Of a DNA stretch of 64,000 nt, positions 1 through 8,483 are shown in pieces. The notes under the pieces were generated by a model. It made no database searches. It saw nothing but the letters and a program-made list of their open reading frames with translations, and was not told the DNA's origin. Location: positions 4,022,501 to 4,086,500 of the forward strand of contig NZ_JACHIU010000001.1 in NCBI RefSeq assembly GCF_014207705.1. Direction: 5' to 3'. A program made the position numbers and the translations under genes. Source of the stretch: Sphaerisporangium rubeum (GTDB taxonomy: Bacteria > Actinomycetota > Actinomycetes > Streptosporangiales > Streptosporangiaceae). Within the stretch, counting starts at the first letter, position 1. Each line of letters opens with the position of its first letter.

Positions 1-1179
1 GCCGCGGGAGCTGAACGGCAGCCCGCTCTCGGGCTCGGTGGCCGGTTCGTTGCGCAGCCGCAGCTCCACCGGGTCGACGCCGCACGCGGCGGCCAGCTCG
101 TCCATGGCGGACTCCAGCGCGAACATGCCGGGTGCCTCACCCGGCGCGCGCATCCACGTCGGGGTCGGCACGTCCAGCCGCACCAGCCGGTGTGTGGTGC
201 TCCGGTGCGGCGCCGCGTACATCAGGCGGGTCGGCGCGGCGGCCTGCTCGGCGAACTCACCCACCGTGGAGGTCTGCTCGACCACGTCGTGCGTGATCGC
301 GACGAGCCTGCCGTCGCGCTCGGCGCCGAGCCGTACCCGCTGGATGGTGGGGGTGCGGTACCCGGTGACGGCGAACATCTCGTGCCGGGTGACCGCGACC
401 TTGACGGGCCGGCCGACCTGTTTGGCGGCCAGCACCGCCAGCACCACATGGGGGTGCGGGGACAGCTTGGAGCCGAAGCCGCCGCCGACGTACGGGGACA
501 CGACCCGCACGTTGCCGGGTGGCAGGCCGAACAGCGAGGCGATCTGGTCGCGCGTCGCGTAGGTGCCTTGGGTGGAGTCGTAGATCGTGAGCCCGTCGCC
601 GTCCCACAACGCCACGGTGGCGTGCGGCTCCATGGGGTTGTGGTGCTCGGCCGGCGTGCGGTAGGTCTCGTCCACGACGACCGGGGCCGAGGCCAGTGCC
701 GCCTCGGGGTCTCCCTTCAGGGTGTCGGCCGGCAGGCCCGGGTTGACGCTCCCGGGCCGGTACAGGCCGGGATGGCCGTCGCGCAGCCCGACGTCGTGCG
801 GCTCGGCGGTGTACTCCACGTGCAGCGTCCGCGCCGCCTCGCGGGCCTGCTCGTACGTCGCGGCGATCACGGCGGCGACGTACTGGCCCCGGTAGGCGAC
901 CCGCCGGGACTGGAGCACGGCGGGCTCGGCGTCCTCTCCGGTCGCCAGCCGCGGCGCGTTGGCGTACCACATGGCGGCGATCACGCCGGGTGAGCTGAGC
1001 ACGGCGTCCACGTCGACCCGGGTGACCTCGCCGCGCGCCACGGTCGCCTGAACCGGCACGGCGTACACCGCCGAGTCGGGGGTGTTCTCGTAGGCGTACC
1101 TGGCCTCACCCCGGACCTTGGCCAGGCCGTCGACCCGCTCGATCGGCGCGCCGAGGTGGCAGGGACGTGTGACGGTCAT
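1..1179 (-). CDS. Molybdenum hydroxylase catalytic (molybdopterin-binding) subunit, partial
   Basis: This is the large catalytic subunit of a xanthine dehydrogenase-family enzyme, which hydroxylates purines or oxidises aldehydes at a Mo-molybdopterin centre. Only the first 393 residues are present; the gene continues beyond base 1. The N-terminal hammerhead domain (about residues 15-125) and the start of the Mo-binding region are visible, including the glycine-rich GGGFGSK motif near residue 235. The ATG start overlaps the stop of the FAD subunit by 4 bases (ATGA), so the two are translationally coupled. Because the FAD subunit has PaoB-type cysteines, an aldehyde oxidoreductase of the PaoABC/YagTSR type is more likely than a purine-specific xanthine dehydrogenase. 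The substrate cannot be read from the sequence. Confidence 0.9.
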   Translation of the reverse strand, partial: MTVTRPCHLGAPIERVDGLAKVRGEARYAYENTPDSAVYAVPVQATVARGEVTRVDVDAVLSSPGVIAAMWYANAPRLATGEDAEPAVLQSRRVAYRGQYVAAVIAATYEQAREAARTLHVEYTAEPHDVGLRDGHPGLYRPGSVNPGLPADTLKGDPEAALASAPVVVDETYRTPAEHHNPMEPHATVALWDGDGLTIYDSTQGTYATRDQIASLFGLPPGNVRVVSPYVGGGFGSKLSPHPHVVLAVLAAKQVGRPVKVAVTRHEMFAVTGYRTPTIQRVRLGAERDGRLVAITHDVVEQTSTVGEFAEQAAAPTRLMYAAPHRSTTHRLVRLDVPTPTWMRAPGEAPGMFALESAMDELAAACGVDPVELRLRNEPATEPESGLPFSSRG

Positions 1180-2201
1180 CGCGTCTCCGGTGTGGCCGTG
1201 CCGGCGAGGTCGGCGAGCATCCGGACCAGCAGGTTCCTGGCCAGCGGCACCTTGAACGCGTTGCGCGGCAGCGGCCGGGCCTGCTCCAGCTCGGCCCGCG
1301 CCGCCTCGGTGAACGTCTCCATGGTGGCCGGCGCGCCACGCAGCACCCGTTCGGCCTCCCAGGCCCGCCACGGCGCGTGCGCGACCGCGCCGAACGCGAC
1401 ACGGCAGTCCCGCACCGTGTCCCCCTCGGCGTCCCCCTCGGCGCCTGTCTCGATGTCCAGCGCGACGGCGGCCGACAGCACGGCGAACGAGAAGGACGCG
1501 CGGTCGCGGACCTTGCGGTAGCGCGAGCGTGCCGCGAACGGCAGCGCGGGCACCTCGACGGCGGTGATCAGCTCGCCGGGTTCCAGGCGGGTGTCGCGGT
1601 CCGGCGCGTGGCCGGGAAGGCGGTGCAGGCCCGGCATCGGCAGTTCGCGGGGCCCGCCGGGGCCTTCGACGTGGACCACCGCGGTGAGCGCGGTGAGCGC
1701 CACCGCCAGGTCGGAGGGGTGGGTGGCGACGCATTCCTCGGTGTGGCCGAGTATCGCGAGGTTGCGGTGGTCGCCGTCGCGCGCGGGGCAGCCGGTGCCG
1801 GGTTCGCGCTTGTTGCACGGCTTGGTGACGTCCTGGAAGTAGGAGCAGCGGGTCCGCTGCAGCAGGTTCCCCGCCACGGTCGCCATGTTGCGTATCTGTC
1901 CCGAGGCCCCCGACAGCACCGCCTCGGCGAGCATCGGCTGCCGCCGCCGCACCAGGGGGTGGGCCGCCAGGTCGCCGTTGCGCACGGCGCCGCCGATCAG
2001 CAGGCCGCCGCCGGACGTCTCCTGGATCCCGACGCCGTCCAGGCGGGACACGTCGACCAGTGCCTCCGGTGCGGCCACGCCGAGCCGCATCAGGTCGACG
2101 AGGTTGGTGCCGCCGCCGAGGTACACCGCGCCGGGCCGGTCGCGCACCGCCGCGACGGCCGCCTCCGCGCCGTCGGGCCGCTGGTAGGTGAACGGTCTCA
2201 T
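1176..2201 (-). CDS. Molybdenum hydroxylase FAD-binding subunit with extra Fe-S cysteines
   Basis: Middle subunit (341 aa) that passes electrons between FAD and the iron-sulfur centres of the molybdenum hydroxylase. The N-terminal FAD-PCMH fold contains the GGGTNL pyrophosphate-binding loop (residues 29-34) and the ATVAGNL motif (107-113). Cys119, Cys129, Cys138 and Cys157 form an insert like the [4Fe-4S] site known in E. coli PaoB; ordinary xanthine dehydrogenase FAD subunits lack it. An upstream in-frame start exists, but the ATG at 2201 begins right at the conserved FTYxRP sequence and overlaps the stop of the small subunit by 4 bases. The order small-medium-large with ATGA overlaps indicates one operon. 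A C-terminal CO-dehydrogenase-flavoprotein-like domain follows. Confidence 0.92.
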   Translation of the reverse strand: MRPFTYQRPDGAEAAVAAVRDRPGAVYLGGGTNLVDLMRLGVAAPEALVDVSRLDGVGIQETSGGGLLIGGAVRNGDLAAHPLVRRRQPMLAEAVLSGASGQIRNMATVAGNLLQRTRCSYFQDVTKPCNKREPGTGCPARDGDHRNLAILGHTEECVATHPSDLAVALTALTAVVHVEGPGGPRELPMPGLHRLPGHAPDRDTRLEPGELITAVEVPALPFAARSRYRKVRDRASFSFAVLSAAVALDIETGAEGDAEGDTVRDCRVAFGAVAHAPWRAWEAERVLRGAPATMETFTEAARAELEQARPLPRNAFKVPLARNLLVRMLADLAGTATPETR

Positions 2202-2749
2202 GGCGCCACCTGCCGGATCGCGGCCACGATGCCGGGGTAGGCGCCGCAGCGGCACAGGTTGCCGCTCATCCGTTCACGGATCTCGGCGTCGTCCAGGACG
2301 GGGACGGCCGTGAGGTCCTCGCTGACGGCGCTCGGCCGGCCGTCCGCGGCCTCGGCGAGCATGCCGACGGCGGAGCAGAGCTGGCCGGGGGTGCAGTAGC
2401 CGCACTGGAGCGCGTCGTGGCGGACGAACGCCTGTTGCAGCGGATGCGGCACCCCGTCGCGGGCCAGACCCTCCACGGTGGTGATGGCGCGGTCGTCCAC
2501 GCCGACGGTCAAGGTGAGGCACGAGACGACGCGCTGTCCACCGGCGAGCACGGTGCAGGCGCCGCACTGACCATGGTCGCAGCCCTTCTTGGTGCCGGTG
2601 AGGCCGAGGCGCTCACGCAGGGTGTCGAGGAGCGTCTCGCGGGTGTCGACGGTGACCGGGTAGGTGGCGTCGTTGACGGTAAGCCGGAGTTCGACGGTGA
2701 TCGGGGCCGGGGTGGGGTCGTCTCTTGGCGTGTTCGCTTGGCCGTTCAC
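2198..2749 (-). CDS. Molybdenum hydroxylase [2Fe-2S] subunit
   Basis: Small electron-transfer subunit (183 aa from the GTG start). The ferredoxin-like domain carries Cys57, Cys62, Cys65 and Cys77 for the first [2Fe-2S] cluster. The all-alpha domain carries Cys116, Cys119, Cys166 and Cys168 for the second, with the family signature QCGYCTPGQ. No Tat signal is visible, unlike E. coli PaoA, so the enzyme is probably cytoplasmic. A longer reading from a TTG at 2800 is possible, but the added residues look unlike the family. The gene is first in the operon with the FAD and Mo subunits and is divergent from the XRE-cupin regulator, which is the obvious candidate controller. Confidence 0.9.
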   Translation of the reverse strand: MNGQANTPRDDPTPAPITVELRLTVNDATYPVTVDTRETLLDTLRERLGLTGTKKGCDHGQCGACTVLAGGQRVVSCLTLTVGVDDRAITTVEGLARDGVPHPLQQAFVRHDALQCGYCTPGQLCSAVGMLAEAADGRPSAVSEDLTAVPVLDDAEIRERMSGNLCRCGAYPGIVAAIRQVAP

Positions 2750-2760
2750 CCGCGCTGCCC

Positions 2761-2776
2761 TACCCGCGTACGGGTA
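2761..2776. promoter_or_regulatory. Inverted repeat in the molybdenum-hydroxylase/XRE divergent region
   Basis: TACCCG and CGGGTA form an inverted repeat around a 4-base spacer. It lies 12 bases upstream of the preferred GTG start of the [2Fe-2S] subunit and about 125 bases before the divergent XRE-cupin gene. The position suits an operator for that regulator. Binding is inferred only. If translation really starts at the TTG at 2800, the repeat would be inside the coding region. Confidence 0.35.
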
Positions 2777-2899
2777 TGGCTTACCCCACGAAACCGGCAA
2801 GGCCGTTCACCGGGGCCCGGTTGGCACGGCACGCCGGGCTGTTGTGGAATATGTCTGGCCGGCGCGCGGCCGCCATCCTTGGACCCGGCAGGAGGCCTC

Positions 2900-3532
2900 G
2901 TGGGCACATCGGAGCGACCCGGCCGCGAGGACGACACCGGCGCCGCCGAGCGGCGGGACGTCGTGGGTGCGCGCATGCGGCGGTTCCGCAAGGAGCGCGG
3001 CATGACCCTGCGTGGCCTGTCCACCCGCTCGGGGTTGTCGATCGGCTTCCTCTCCCAGGTGGAGCGGGGCATCTCCTCCATCGGCCTGACCGCGCTCGCC
3101 GGGGTCGCGGCGGCGCTCGACCGCCGCGTGGCCGACTTCTTCGAGGCCGGTCCCGGGGACGGCGGCGGGGCCGCCGAGGTGGCGCACCTGCCGTCCCACT
3201 TCACGCTCACCCGCGCCGAGACCCCCGCCGCCGAGTACGTCTCGGGCCAGCAGACCTACCGCATGCTGTCCGGTCGTGGCCCCCACCTGGTGCTCGAACC
3301 GCTGCTGGTGCGCATCGCGCCGGGTGGCCGCCGCGAGGACGCCTACGGACACGCGGGAGAGGAGTTCGCGTACGTCCTGTCCGGCGAGCTGCTGTACGAG
3401 GTGGACGGCGTCGAGCACCGGCTGCGCGCGGGGGACAGCGTGCATCTGCGCTCCACGGTGCCGCACCGCATGTACAACGACACCGACCAGGTCACCACGG
3501 TCGTGTCGGTGGTCACCCCGCGGCTGTTCTAG
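2900..3532 (+). CDS. XRE-family regulator with C-terminal cupin domain
   Basis: A 210-residue DNA-binding regulator. The helix-turn-helix spans about residues 24-78 (MTLRGLSTRSGLSIGFLSQVE is the recognition region), and a single cupin barrel spans about 125-208, with His151, Glu155 and His189 in the usual metal/ligand positions. This SinR/PuuR-like HTH-cupin architecture commonly senses a small metabolite and controls a neighbouring catabolic or transport operon. The GTG start is chosen because GGAGG lies 4 bases upstream. The gene is divergent from the molybdenum hydroxylase operon, so it probably controls that operon and perhaps itself. The ligand is unknown. Confidence 0.88.
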   Translation: MGTSERPGREDDTGAAERRDVVGARMRRFRKERGMTLRGLSTRSGLSIGFLSQVERGISSIGLTALAGVAAALDRRVADFFEAGPGDGGGAAEVAHLPSHFTLTRAETPAAEYVSGQQTYRMLSGRGPHLVLEPLLVRIAPGGRREDAYGHAGEEFAYVLSGELLYEVDGVEHRLRAGDSVHLRSTVPHRMYNDTDQVTTVVSVVTPRLF

Positions 3533-3641
3533 GCGTTCCCGCGCTCACGTTCACGATTTTGTTCACTCGCATAGAATTCCGGTGAAACGCGTGCCGTGCG
3601 GCGCGCGTGCGGCTTTCCCGGGGTACGGACGGAGCGGGACC

Positions 3642-4082
3642 GTGGACGCGATGGACTGGGCCTTGCTGACCGAGCTGCAGGCGGACGCCAGGCTGTCGTA
3701 CAACGAGCTGTCCCGCCGGGTCCACCTGTCGGCCCCCGCTGTGGCCGAGCGGGTGCGGCGCCTGGAGGAGACCGGCGTGATCGCCGGGTACCACGCCAGG
3801 GTGGACCTCGCGCGGGCCGGCCGCAGGGTGAGCGCGCTGGTCCGCATGTCGTGCTACGGCGTGCGCTGCGTGCTGCGCGACGAGACGGCGCTCGCCTGGC
3901 CGGAGATCGTCGAGGTGCACCGGGTCACCGGCGACACCTGCTGCCTGCTGCGTGTCGCCACGACCTCGATGAGCGCGTTCGAGGAGCTGATCGACCGCCT
4001 GGCCCCCTACGGCCAGCCGTCCAGCATGATGATGCTGTCGAGCCCGCTCCCCTGGCGCGCGCTCACCCCGCTGGAGGGCTGA
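3642..4082 (+). CDS. Lrp/AsnC-family transcriptional regulator
   Basis: A 146-residue Lrp/AsnC regulator with an N-terminal winged HTH (about residues 4-60: MDWALLTELQADARLSYNEL, then a SAPAVAERVRRLEE recognition helix) and a C-terminal RAM ligand-binding domain with the beta-alpha-beta pattern ending in SMMMLSS. Such proteins form octamers or dimers and respond to amino acids. The GTG at 3642 is preferred because GGAGCGG lies 4 bases before it; the ATG at 3651 is the alternative. It sits about 110 bases after the XRE-cupin gene on the same strand and converges with the GlnH-like gene. The family often regulates amino-acid transport, so the neighbouring amino-acid-binding protein is a possible but unproven target. 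Confidence 0.9.
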   Translation: MDAMDWALLTELQADARLSYNELSRRVHLSAPAVAERVRRLEETGVIAGYHARVDLARAGRRVSALVRMSCYGVRCVLRDETALAWPEIVEVHRVTGDTCCLLRVATTSMSAFEELIDRLAPYGQPSSMMMLSSPLPWRALTPLEG

Positions 4083-4099
4083 CCGCGCGCCGGGACGGC

Positions 4100-4915
4100 T
4101 CAGCCGCAGCCCTCGAACTGCGGCACGTCGAAGTTCAGCGCCAGACCCGACTTGGCGAACCACTTGCGCAGCAGTTCGCGCGCCGTGCCGTCCTGGTACA
4201 TCTCGGTGAGCGCGGTGTTGACCGCCTCGCAGCCGTCGATGTCGCCGGTGCGGATGCCGACGCCGTACCGCTCGTCGCTGAACGGCGCGTTGACGATCCT
4301 GGTCTGGCCGGTGGAGAACCCCGCGAGGATGAGGTCGTCGGTGGACACCGCGTCGAGGCGGCCCGCCAGCAGGTCGTCCACGCAGGTCTTGTACGACTTC
4401 GACTGCACCAGCTCGACGGGGATCTTGCGTTCCTCCTTGACCCGGCGCCAGGAGTTGGAGCCGGTGACCTCGCACAGCTTGCGGTCCCGCAGGTCGCGCA
4501 CGTTGTCGATGCCGGTCTCCGCCGCGCGTACCAGCGTGTCCTGGTGCGCCACGTAGTACGGCCCGGCGAACGACACCTTGGTCTTGCGCTGCGGGGTGAT
4601 CGAGTAGGTCGCGAAGATCAGGTCGGCCAGGCCGTTCTGAAGCATGGTCTCGCGGCGGGCCGACGGCGCGTCGACGAAGCTCACCGTCTTGCCGAGCCGC
4701 CGCGCGACCTCGCGGGCCATGTCCACGTCGAAGCCGGTGTACTTGCCGCCGGACTTCATGCCGAGGCCCGGCTGGTCGGGTTTGACCCCGATGACCAGGG
4801 ACGGCTTGCCGAGGATCGAGTCGGTCGCCGCGCAGCCGCCGAGCAGGGGGATCGCGGCCGTGAGCGCCAGCGCCGCCGCGACGAGACGCCGGCCGGGCCG
4901 GTGGAGTGTGACCAT
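4100..4915 (-). CDS. glnH: GlnH-like amino-acid-binding lipoprotein
   Basis: Periplasmic-type type-3 solute-binding protein (271 aa) anchored as a lipoprotein. The signal peptide ends in the lipobox LLGGC with Cys28 as the lipidated residue. The domain has the SBP_bac_3 hallmarks: the GxDVDMAREVARRLG helix, an LIFATYSITPQR segment and the C-terminal LRKWF. No ABC permease or ATPase gene accompanies it. Instead it is the last gene of the PknG operon, directly after the GlnX-like membrane protein. In mycobacteria and corynebacteria, GlnH binds Asp/Glu outside the cell and signals through GlnX to PknG, so a sensory rather than transport role is likely. The ATG at 4915 is preferred over an upstream start because AAAGGGA precedes it at normal spacing. 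Confidence 0.9.
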   Translation of the reverse strand: MVTLHRPGRRLVAAALALTAAIPLLGGCAATDSILGKPSLVIGVKPDQPGLGMKSGGKYTGFDVDMAREVARRLGKTVSFVDAPSARRETMLQNGLADLIFATYSITPQRKTKVSFAGPYYVAHQDTLVRAAETGIDNVRDLRDRKLCEVTGSNSWRRVKEERKIPVELVQSKSYKTCVDDLLAGRLDAVSTDDLILAGFSTGQTRIVNAPFSDERYGVGIRTGDIDGCEAVNTALTEMYQDGTARELLRKWFAKSGLALNFDVPQFEGCG

Positions 4916-4928
4916 CGGATGTTCCCTT

Positions 4929-6428
4929 TCAGCGGTACTCGGCGAGGCGGGGCCTGACACCGATGAGGAGGAGCACCACGGCGACCAGCGCGCCGGCGGG
5001 TGGCAGCCAGTCCCAGCCGGCGATCGCGCCGTCCCCGTCGGCCACCGCGCGCTTCAGTTCCTGGTCGTGCAGCGCGATCATTCCCTGCAGGGCCTTGTCG
5101 AACTCGGTGAACGCCGGGCCCATGACGAGGCTGACGGCACGGGCCCGGTCGCCGCCGGCCGCGGCGCGGCGCACGTCGCCGTCGTTGCGCTGGAACTCCT
5201 GGTACCGCTTCAGCACCCCGGCGAACGCCACGTGCTGCTCCGTCCCGGTGAGCCCGCCGGCCGCCTCGGCGTCGAGGAAGCCGAGGCCGTCCTGACGTCC
5301 CGCCTCGGCCAGCCGGGACACCTCGGTGTGGTACTTGTCGAGGTTCCCCGCGGGGACGTACAGCACGGCCTGGGACTTGTCCAGGTAGACCTGCTCGTAG
5401 GTGTCGGCCCGGCCGGGGTCGAGCAGGAACCTGTTCTGGTCGCCGTACAGGGTGTTGCCGATGGCGCGGGCCCTGGACAGGGCGAGCACGGAGTTGAAGC
5501 CGTTCTCCTTGCCGTGGGTGAGCGCGGTGCCCTCACGCTGCAGCACCGACACCCCCGCCACGGTGAGCGCGGCCACCACGACCGTCGCGGCCAGCAGCGG
5601 AAGGTTCAGCGTGCGGCGGAAGCCGCGGCTCAGGTAGACCTGCAGCACGATGAGGACGGCCAGGGTGAGCAGGCCGAGGATCGCCACGCCGATCCAGCCG
5701 GTCCGCACCGCCGACAGCTCGGCCATGTGGGAGTGGCGCACGATGGTGGCGCTGTCCAGCGTGAGGTTGTAGGCCTTCGGCAGCAGGTCGAGCCGCATCA
5801 GGTCGGTGGCCTGCCGGTAGGTGTTCAGGACGTTGTCGCTCCGCGCGGTGCCGGCGGTGCCGCCGGTGCCGCCGCGCGCGGCGCCTCCCTGCTGGTCGAG
5901 CAGCAGGGCCGCGGCGGCGAGCCGTTCGTAGCGGCCGAGGCCGTCGAGCACGGCCTGCACCGTGGCCTGCTGGGTGGGGTCGTCGCCGGCCAGCACGGCG
6001 GCCTGGAGCACCGCGCGGTCGGCTCTGGCACGGCTGCTCTCGTAGCGCTTCTGCAGCGCGTCGCGGCTCGGGCCGGACGTGCCGCCGGTGAGCAGCATGG
6101 TCGCCACCTGCGCGTCCATGTCGCTCAGCGCGAAGTACAGGTCGGCGGTGGTGACGACCTGCGGTCCGGCGGTGCGGCCGAGGACGTTCAGGCCGGTCCG
6201 CGCGTGGCTCGCGGCGAGCGCCGTCGCGCCGGACAGCAGCAGGACGGCGACGACGCCGAGGGCCGCCATCAGGCGGATGCGGCCGGGGACGGTGCGCGCA
6301 CGGCGGACGCGGCGCACCGGCGGCGCGCCGGCGAGCGCCGGATCGGCGCCGGGTCCGGTCGTGGCCGGGGGGCCCGCGGCGGGGCCGGCGACGGCGGGAT
6401 CGGCCGCCGCGGGATCGACGACGGTCAT
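4929..6428 (-). CDS. glnX: GlnX-like four-helix membrane signal protein
   Basis: A 499-residue integral membrane protein. It has an Ala/Pro-rich cytoplasmic N-terminus, a transmembrane helix near residues 52-75, an extracellular alpha-helical region, a helix pair near 230-305, a second helical extracellular region and a C-terminal helix near 470-490. Two extracellular helical modules between four membrane helices match GlnX, which passes the state of GlnH to PknG. Its start lies 1 base after the FHA-gene stop, and glnH follows 13 bases after its own stop, so all three are one transcript. There is no kinase or HAMP domain. Function is inferred from operon structure and topology; the sequence of this family is poorly conserved. 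Confidence 0.78.
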   Translation of the reverse strand: MTVVDPAAADPAVAGPAAGPPATTGPGADPALAGAPPVRRVRRARTVPGRIRLMAALGVVAVLLLSGATALAASHARTGLNVLGRTAGPQVVTTADLYFALSDMDAQVATMLLTGGTSGPSRDALQKRYESSRARADRAVLQAAVLAGDDPTQQATVQAVLDGLGRYERLAAAALLLDQQGGAARGGTGGTAGTARSDNVLNTYRQATDLMRLDLLPKAYNLTLDSATIVRHSHMAELSAVRTGWIGVAILGLLTLAVLIVLQVYLSRGFRRTLNLPLLAATVVVAALTVAGVSVLQREGTALTHGKENGFNSVLALSRARAIGNTLYGDQNRFLLDPGRADTYEQVYLDKSQAVLYVPAGNLDKYHTEVSRLAEAGRQDGLGFLDAEAAGGLTGTEQHVAFAGVLKRYQEFQRNDGDVRRAAAGGDRARAVSLVMGPAFTEFDKALQGMIALHDQELKRAVADGDGAIAGWDWLPPAGALVAVVLLLIGVRPRLAEYR

Positions 6429-6429
6429 G

Positions 6430-7191
6430 TCAGGCCCTCCGCACGGTGATGACGGTCCAGGCGCCGACGTGCACCCGGTCGCCGTCGGCGACCGGCACCG
6501 GGACGTTGACCTCGACGGCCTTGCCGTTCAGCAGGGTGCCGTTGGCCGACCCGGGGTCGATGAGCTGCCAGCCTCCGTCGGGCTGCGCCAGGAAGACCGC
6601 GTGCAGGTGGGACACACCGGGGTCCTCCGGTGGTCCCGACAGGTCGATCTCCGGTTCCAGGGACCGCGACCTGCTGCGCCTTCCCACCCGCATCTCGGGC
6701 CCCGACATCGCCACCCGGCGCTCGGGACAGTACGGCGGGAACGCCACCCCTCCGGCGTCGGGGCCGCCTTGGCCGATCATGGCGTCGTAGTGCGCGCGGT
6801 CGGCCTCGATCACCGCCACCCACCCGCTCTGCGGCGGCGGCGGCGGCGGCGAGGACGACGAGGACATGCCGGGCCGCACGATCTCCGCCGGCCGCCACGA
6901 CGAGGACGTCGAGGACGACGGGGGGCCCGTGCGCTGGGAACTCACGCCGGACGCCGGCGGCCGCGTCGCGCGGGAGGAGTGGCCGGGACCGCCGAGCACG
7001 AAGTCGTAGCCGCAGCTCTCGCAGAACCGGCCGTCGCGCGGAGCCCCGCAGTCGGGACACCCCCCGGCCGGTGGGCCGCCGCTCTGTGGCGGCGTGGCCG
7101 TGGCCGGCGCGGCGGCGCCGGTGATCTGCATGCCGCAGGTGTCGCAGTACTCCTCGTCGGAGGATTCGTGGCCCGCGGGACAGGTCGCCAT
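6430..7191 (-). CDS. FHA-domain protein with N-terminal zinc ribbons
   Basis: A 253-residue phosphothreonine-binding adaptor. Two CxxC-type zinc-ribbon modules lie at the N-terminus (a YCDTCGM module near residues 15-21 and a CPDCG...FCESCG module near 45-62). A low-complexity Pro/Ser linker follows, then an FHA domain at about residues 160-252 with VGRR, VSHLHA and GSANGTLLNG motifs. FHA domains bind phosphothreonine peptides, so this is a likely PknG substrate or reader. It lacks the N-terminal ETTS phosphorylation motif of GarA/OdhI, the known PknG-controlled FHA protein, so it is not a simple orthologue. It is separated from the VWA gene by 2 bases and from glnX by 1 base. Confidence 0.88.
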   Translation of the reverse strand: MATCPAGHESSDEEYCDTCGMQITGAAAPATATPPQSGGPPAGGCPDCGAPRDGRFCESCGYDFVLGGPGHSSRATRPPASGVSSQRTGPPSSSTSSSWRPAEIVRPGMSSSSSPPPPPPQSGWVAVIEADRAHYDAMIGQGGPDAGGVAFPPYCPERRVAMSGPEMRVGRRSRSRSLEPEIDLSGPPEDPGVSHLHAVFLAQPDGGWQLIDPGSANGTLLNGKAVEVNVPVPVADGDRVHVGAWTVITVRRA

Positions 7192-7193
7192 GC

Positions 7194-8483
7194 TCAGCTC
7201 TCCGGGTCCTTGCGCATGCGGACGGTCCGGACCGACCGCGTGTCGAGCGCGATCTCGTCCGCCTTGTCAACGACCCGCTTCAGCCGCGCGGTTCCCGTGG
7301 CCGGGTCGATGTCGACGACCTTGTCGAGGAGCCGCGCGGTCTCGTCGTTCCCGGCGCGCTCGGCGATGCCGCGCGCCTTGCCGAGCCGCGCGGTGGCGGT
7401 CTCGATGTCGCCGTCGTTGCGGGCCTGCAGACCCTCCTGGATCAGCGAGGCGAGCTCCTGCTGGCCGGTGTAGTGCGCGACCCTGGGGTTGAGCCGGGTG
7501 GACAGCGCGGGGTCGTCGGACCACAGCGCGAGGATGTTGCCGGAGGCCAGAACCTGGCCGGTCTGCGGGACGACCAGCTTGACCAGGCCCGCGCGCATCT
7601 CCTGGCCGACCTGGCCCGGAGGGACGCGCACGCTGATGTGGTACTCGCGGGTCTCGCCGCCCCACGCGCCGGTGGGGTAGTCGCCGGTCAGCGCGTCGAC
7701 GTCGGTCCTGCGGCCGGTGAGGTCCTCCAGGGCCGGGGACACCTGCTTGACGAAGTTCAGTGTGGCCGACCGCGGCGTCCAGATCCGCAGCGCGACGTCG
7801 GCGACGGTCTTCCCCATCGCGGCCTCGGTCATGGCGCGGAAGTCGTCGGCCAGTTCCTCGGGCCTGCGCACGTCCATCACGCTGCCGAGCAGCGTGGAGC
7901 CGATCCTGCGGACCTCGGCCACCACCCAGTCGGTGCCGACGCCGCGGCAGTCGCAGACGAACTTCCCCGCGCTGTAGGCGAGGTTGGCGTCGAACTCCGG
8001 CGCGGACTCGTGCTCGTTCTTGCCGTCGGTGAGCAGGATGGCGTGCTTGATGGCGTCCGGGTGGGCCATCTGGTGCGCGCTGAACAGGTCGGCCGCGCGG
8101 CGCAGCCACCGGCCCATCGCGGTGCCGCCGTCTGCGCGCAGCTGCGCCACGGCCTGCTTGGACTCGTACCTGGTCTGCGGGGTCGCCGGCGCGAGGCCCC
8201 CGTGGCCGGGGTAGATCACCTCGGCCTGGTGGTTGCCGGCGATCACCGCGAAGAACACCCCGTCGCGCAGGGTGTCGATGGCGGCCTGCGCGGCCTTGCG
8301 CGCGTCGTTGATCTTGCCGTACGACATGGAGCCCGAGGTGTCGACGATGATCACCTCGGCGGCGTCGGCCGCAGGAGCCGCGCCGACCGGGCCGCTCGCC
8401 TCGGCCGTGACGATGCCGTGGACCTCCTGGCTCCCCGCGGGCAGGTACTTGTTCTGGTCCACACGGATGGTGAAGTCAGCCAC
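7194..8483 (-). CDS. VWA-domain protein of the PknG operon
   Basis: A 429-residue protein with a von Willebrand A domain at about residues 40-215. The MIDAS metal site begins DTSGSMS and is followed by a conserved Thr/Asp region (LLTDGKNEHES). The C-terminal part is a beta-rich then helical region with no recognised catalytic motif. No signal peptide or membrane helix is present, so it is cytosolic. VWA proteins act as Mg2+-dependent protein-binding scaffolds. Here it starts inside the PP2C gene (8-base overlap) and ends 2 bases before the FHA gene, so it probably joins the kinase, phosphatase and FHA reader in one complex. That complex is inferred from gene order. Confidence 0.85.
   Translation of the reverse strand: MADFTIRVDQNKYLPAGSQEVHGIVTAEASGPVGAAPAADAAEVIIVDTSGSMSYGKINDARKAAQAAIDTLRDGVFFAVIAGNHQAEVIYPGHGGLAPATPQTRYESKQAVAQLRADGGTAMGRWLRRAADLFSAHQMAHPDAIKHAILLTDGKNEHESAPEFDANLAYSAGKFVCDCRGVGTDWVVAEVRRIGSTLLGSVMDVRRPEELADDFRAMTEAAMGKTVADVALRIWTPRSATLNFVKQVSPALEDLTGRRTDVDALTGDYPTGAWGGETREYHISVRVPPGQVGQEMRAGLVKLVVPQTGQVLASGNILALWSDDPALSTRLNPRVAHYTGQQELASLIQEGLQARNDGDIETATARLGKARGIAERAGNDETARLLDKVVDIDPATGTARLKRVVDKADEIALDTRSVRTVRMRKDPES

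Noticed and set aside
4644..6449. 601-codon plus-strand open frame opposite glnX
   Set aside because: It is an antisense shadow of glnX in G+C-rich DNA, with no ribosome site and no family-like sequence.
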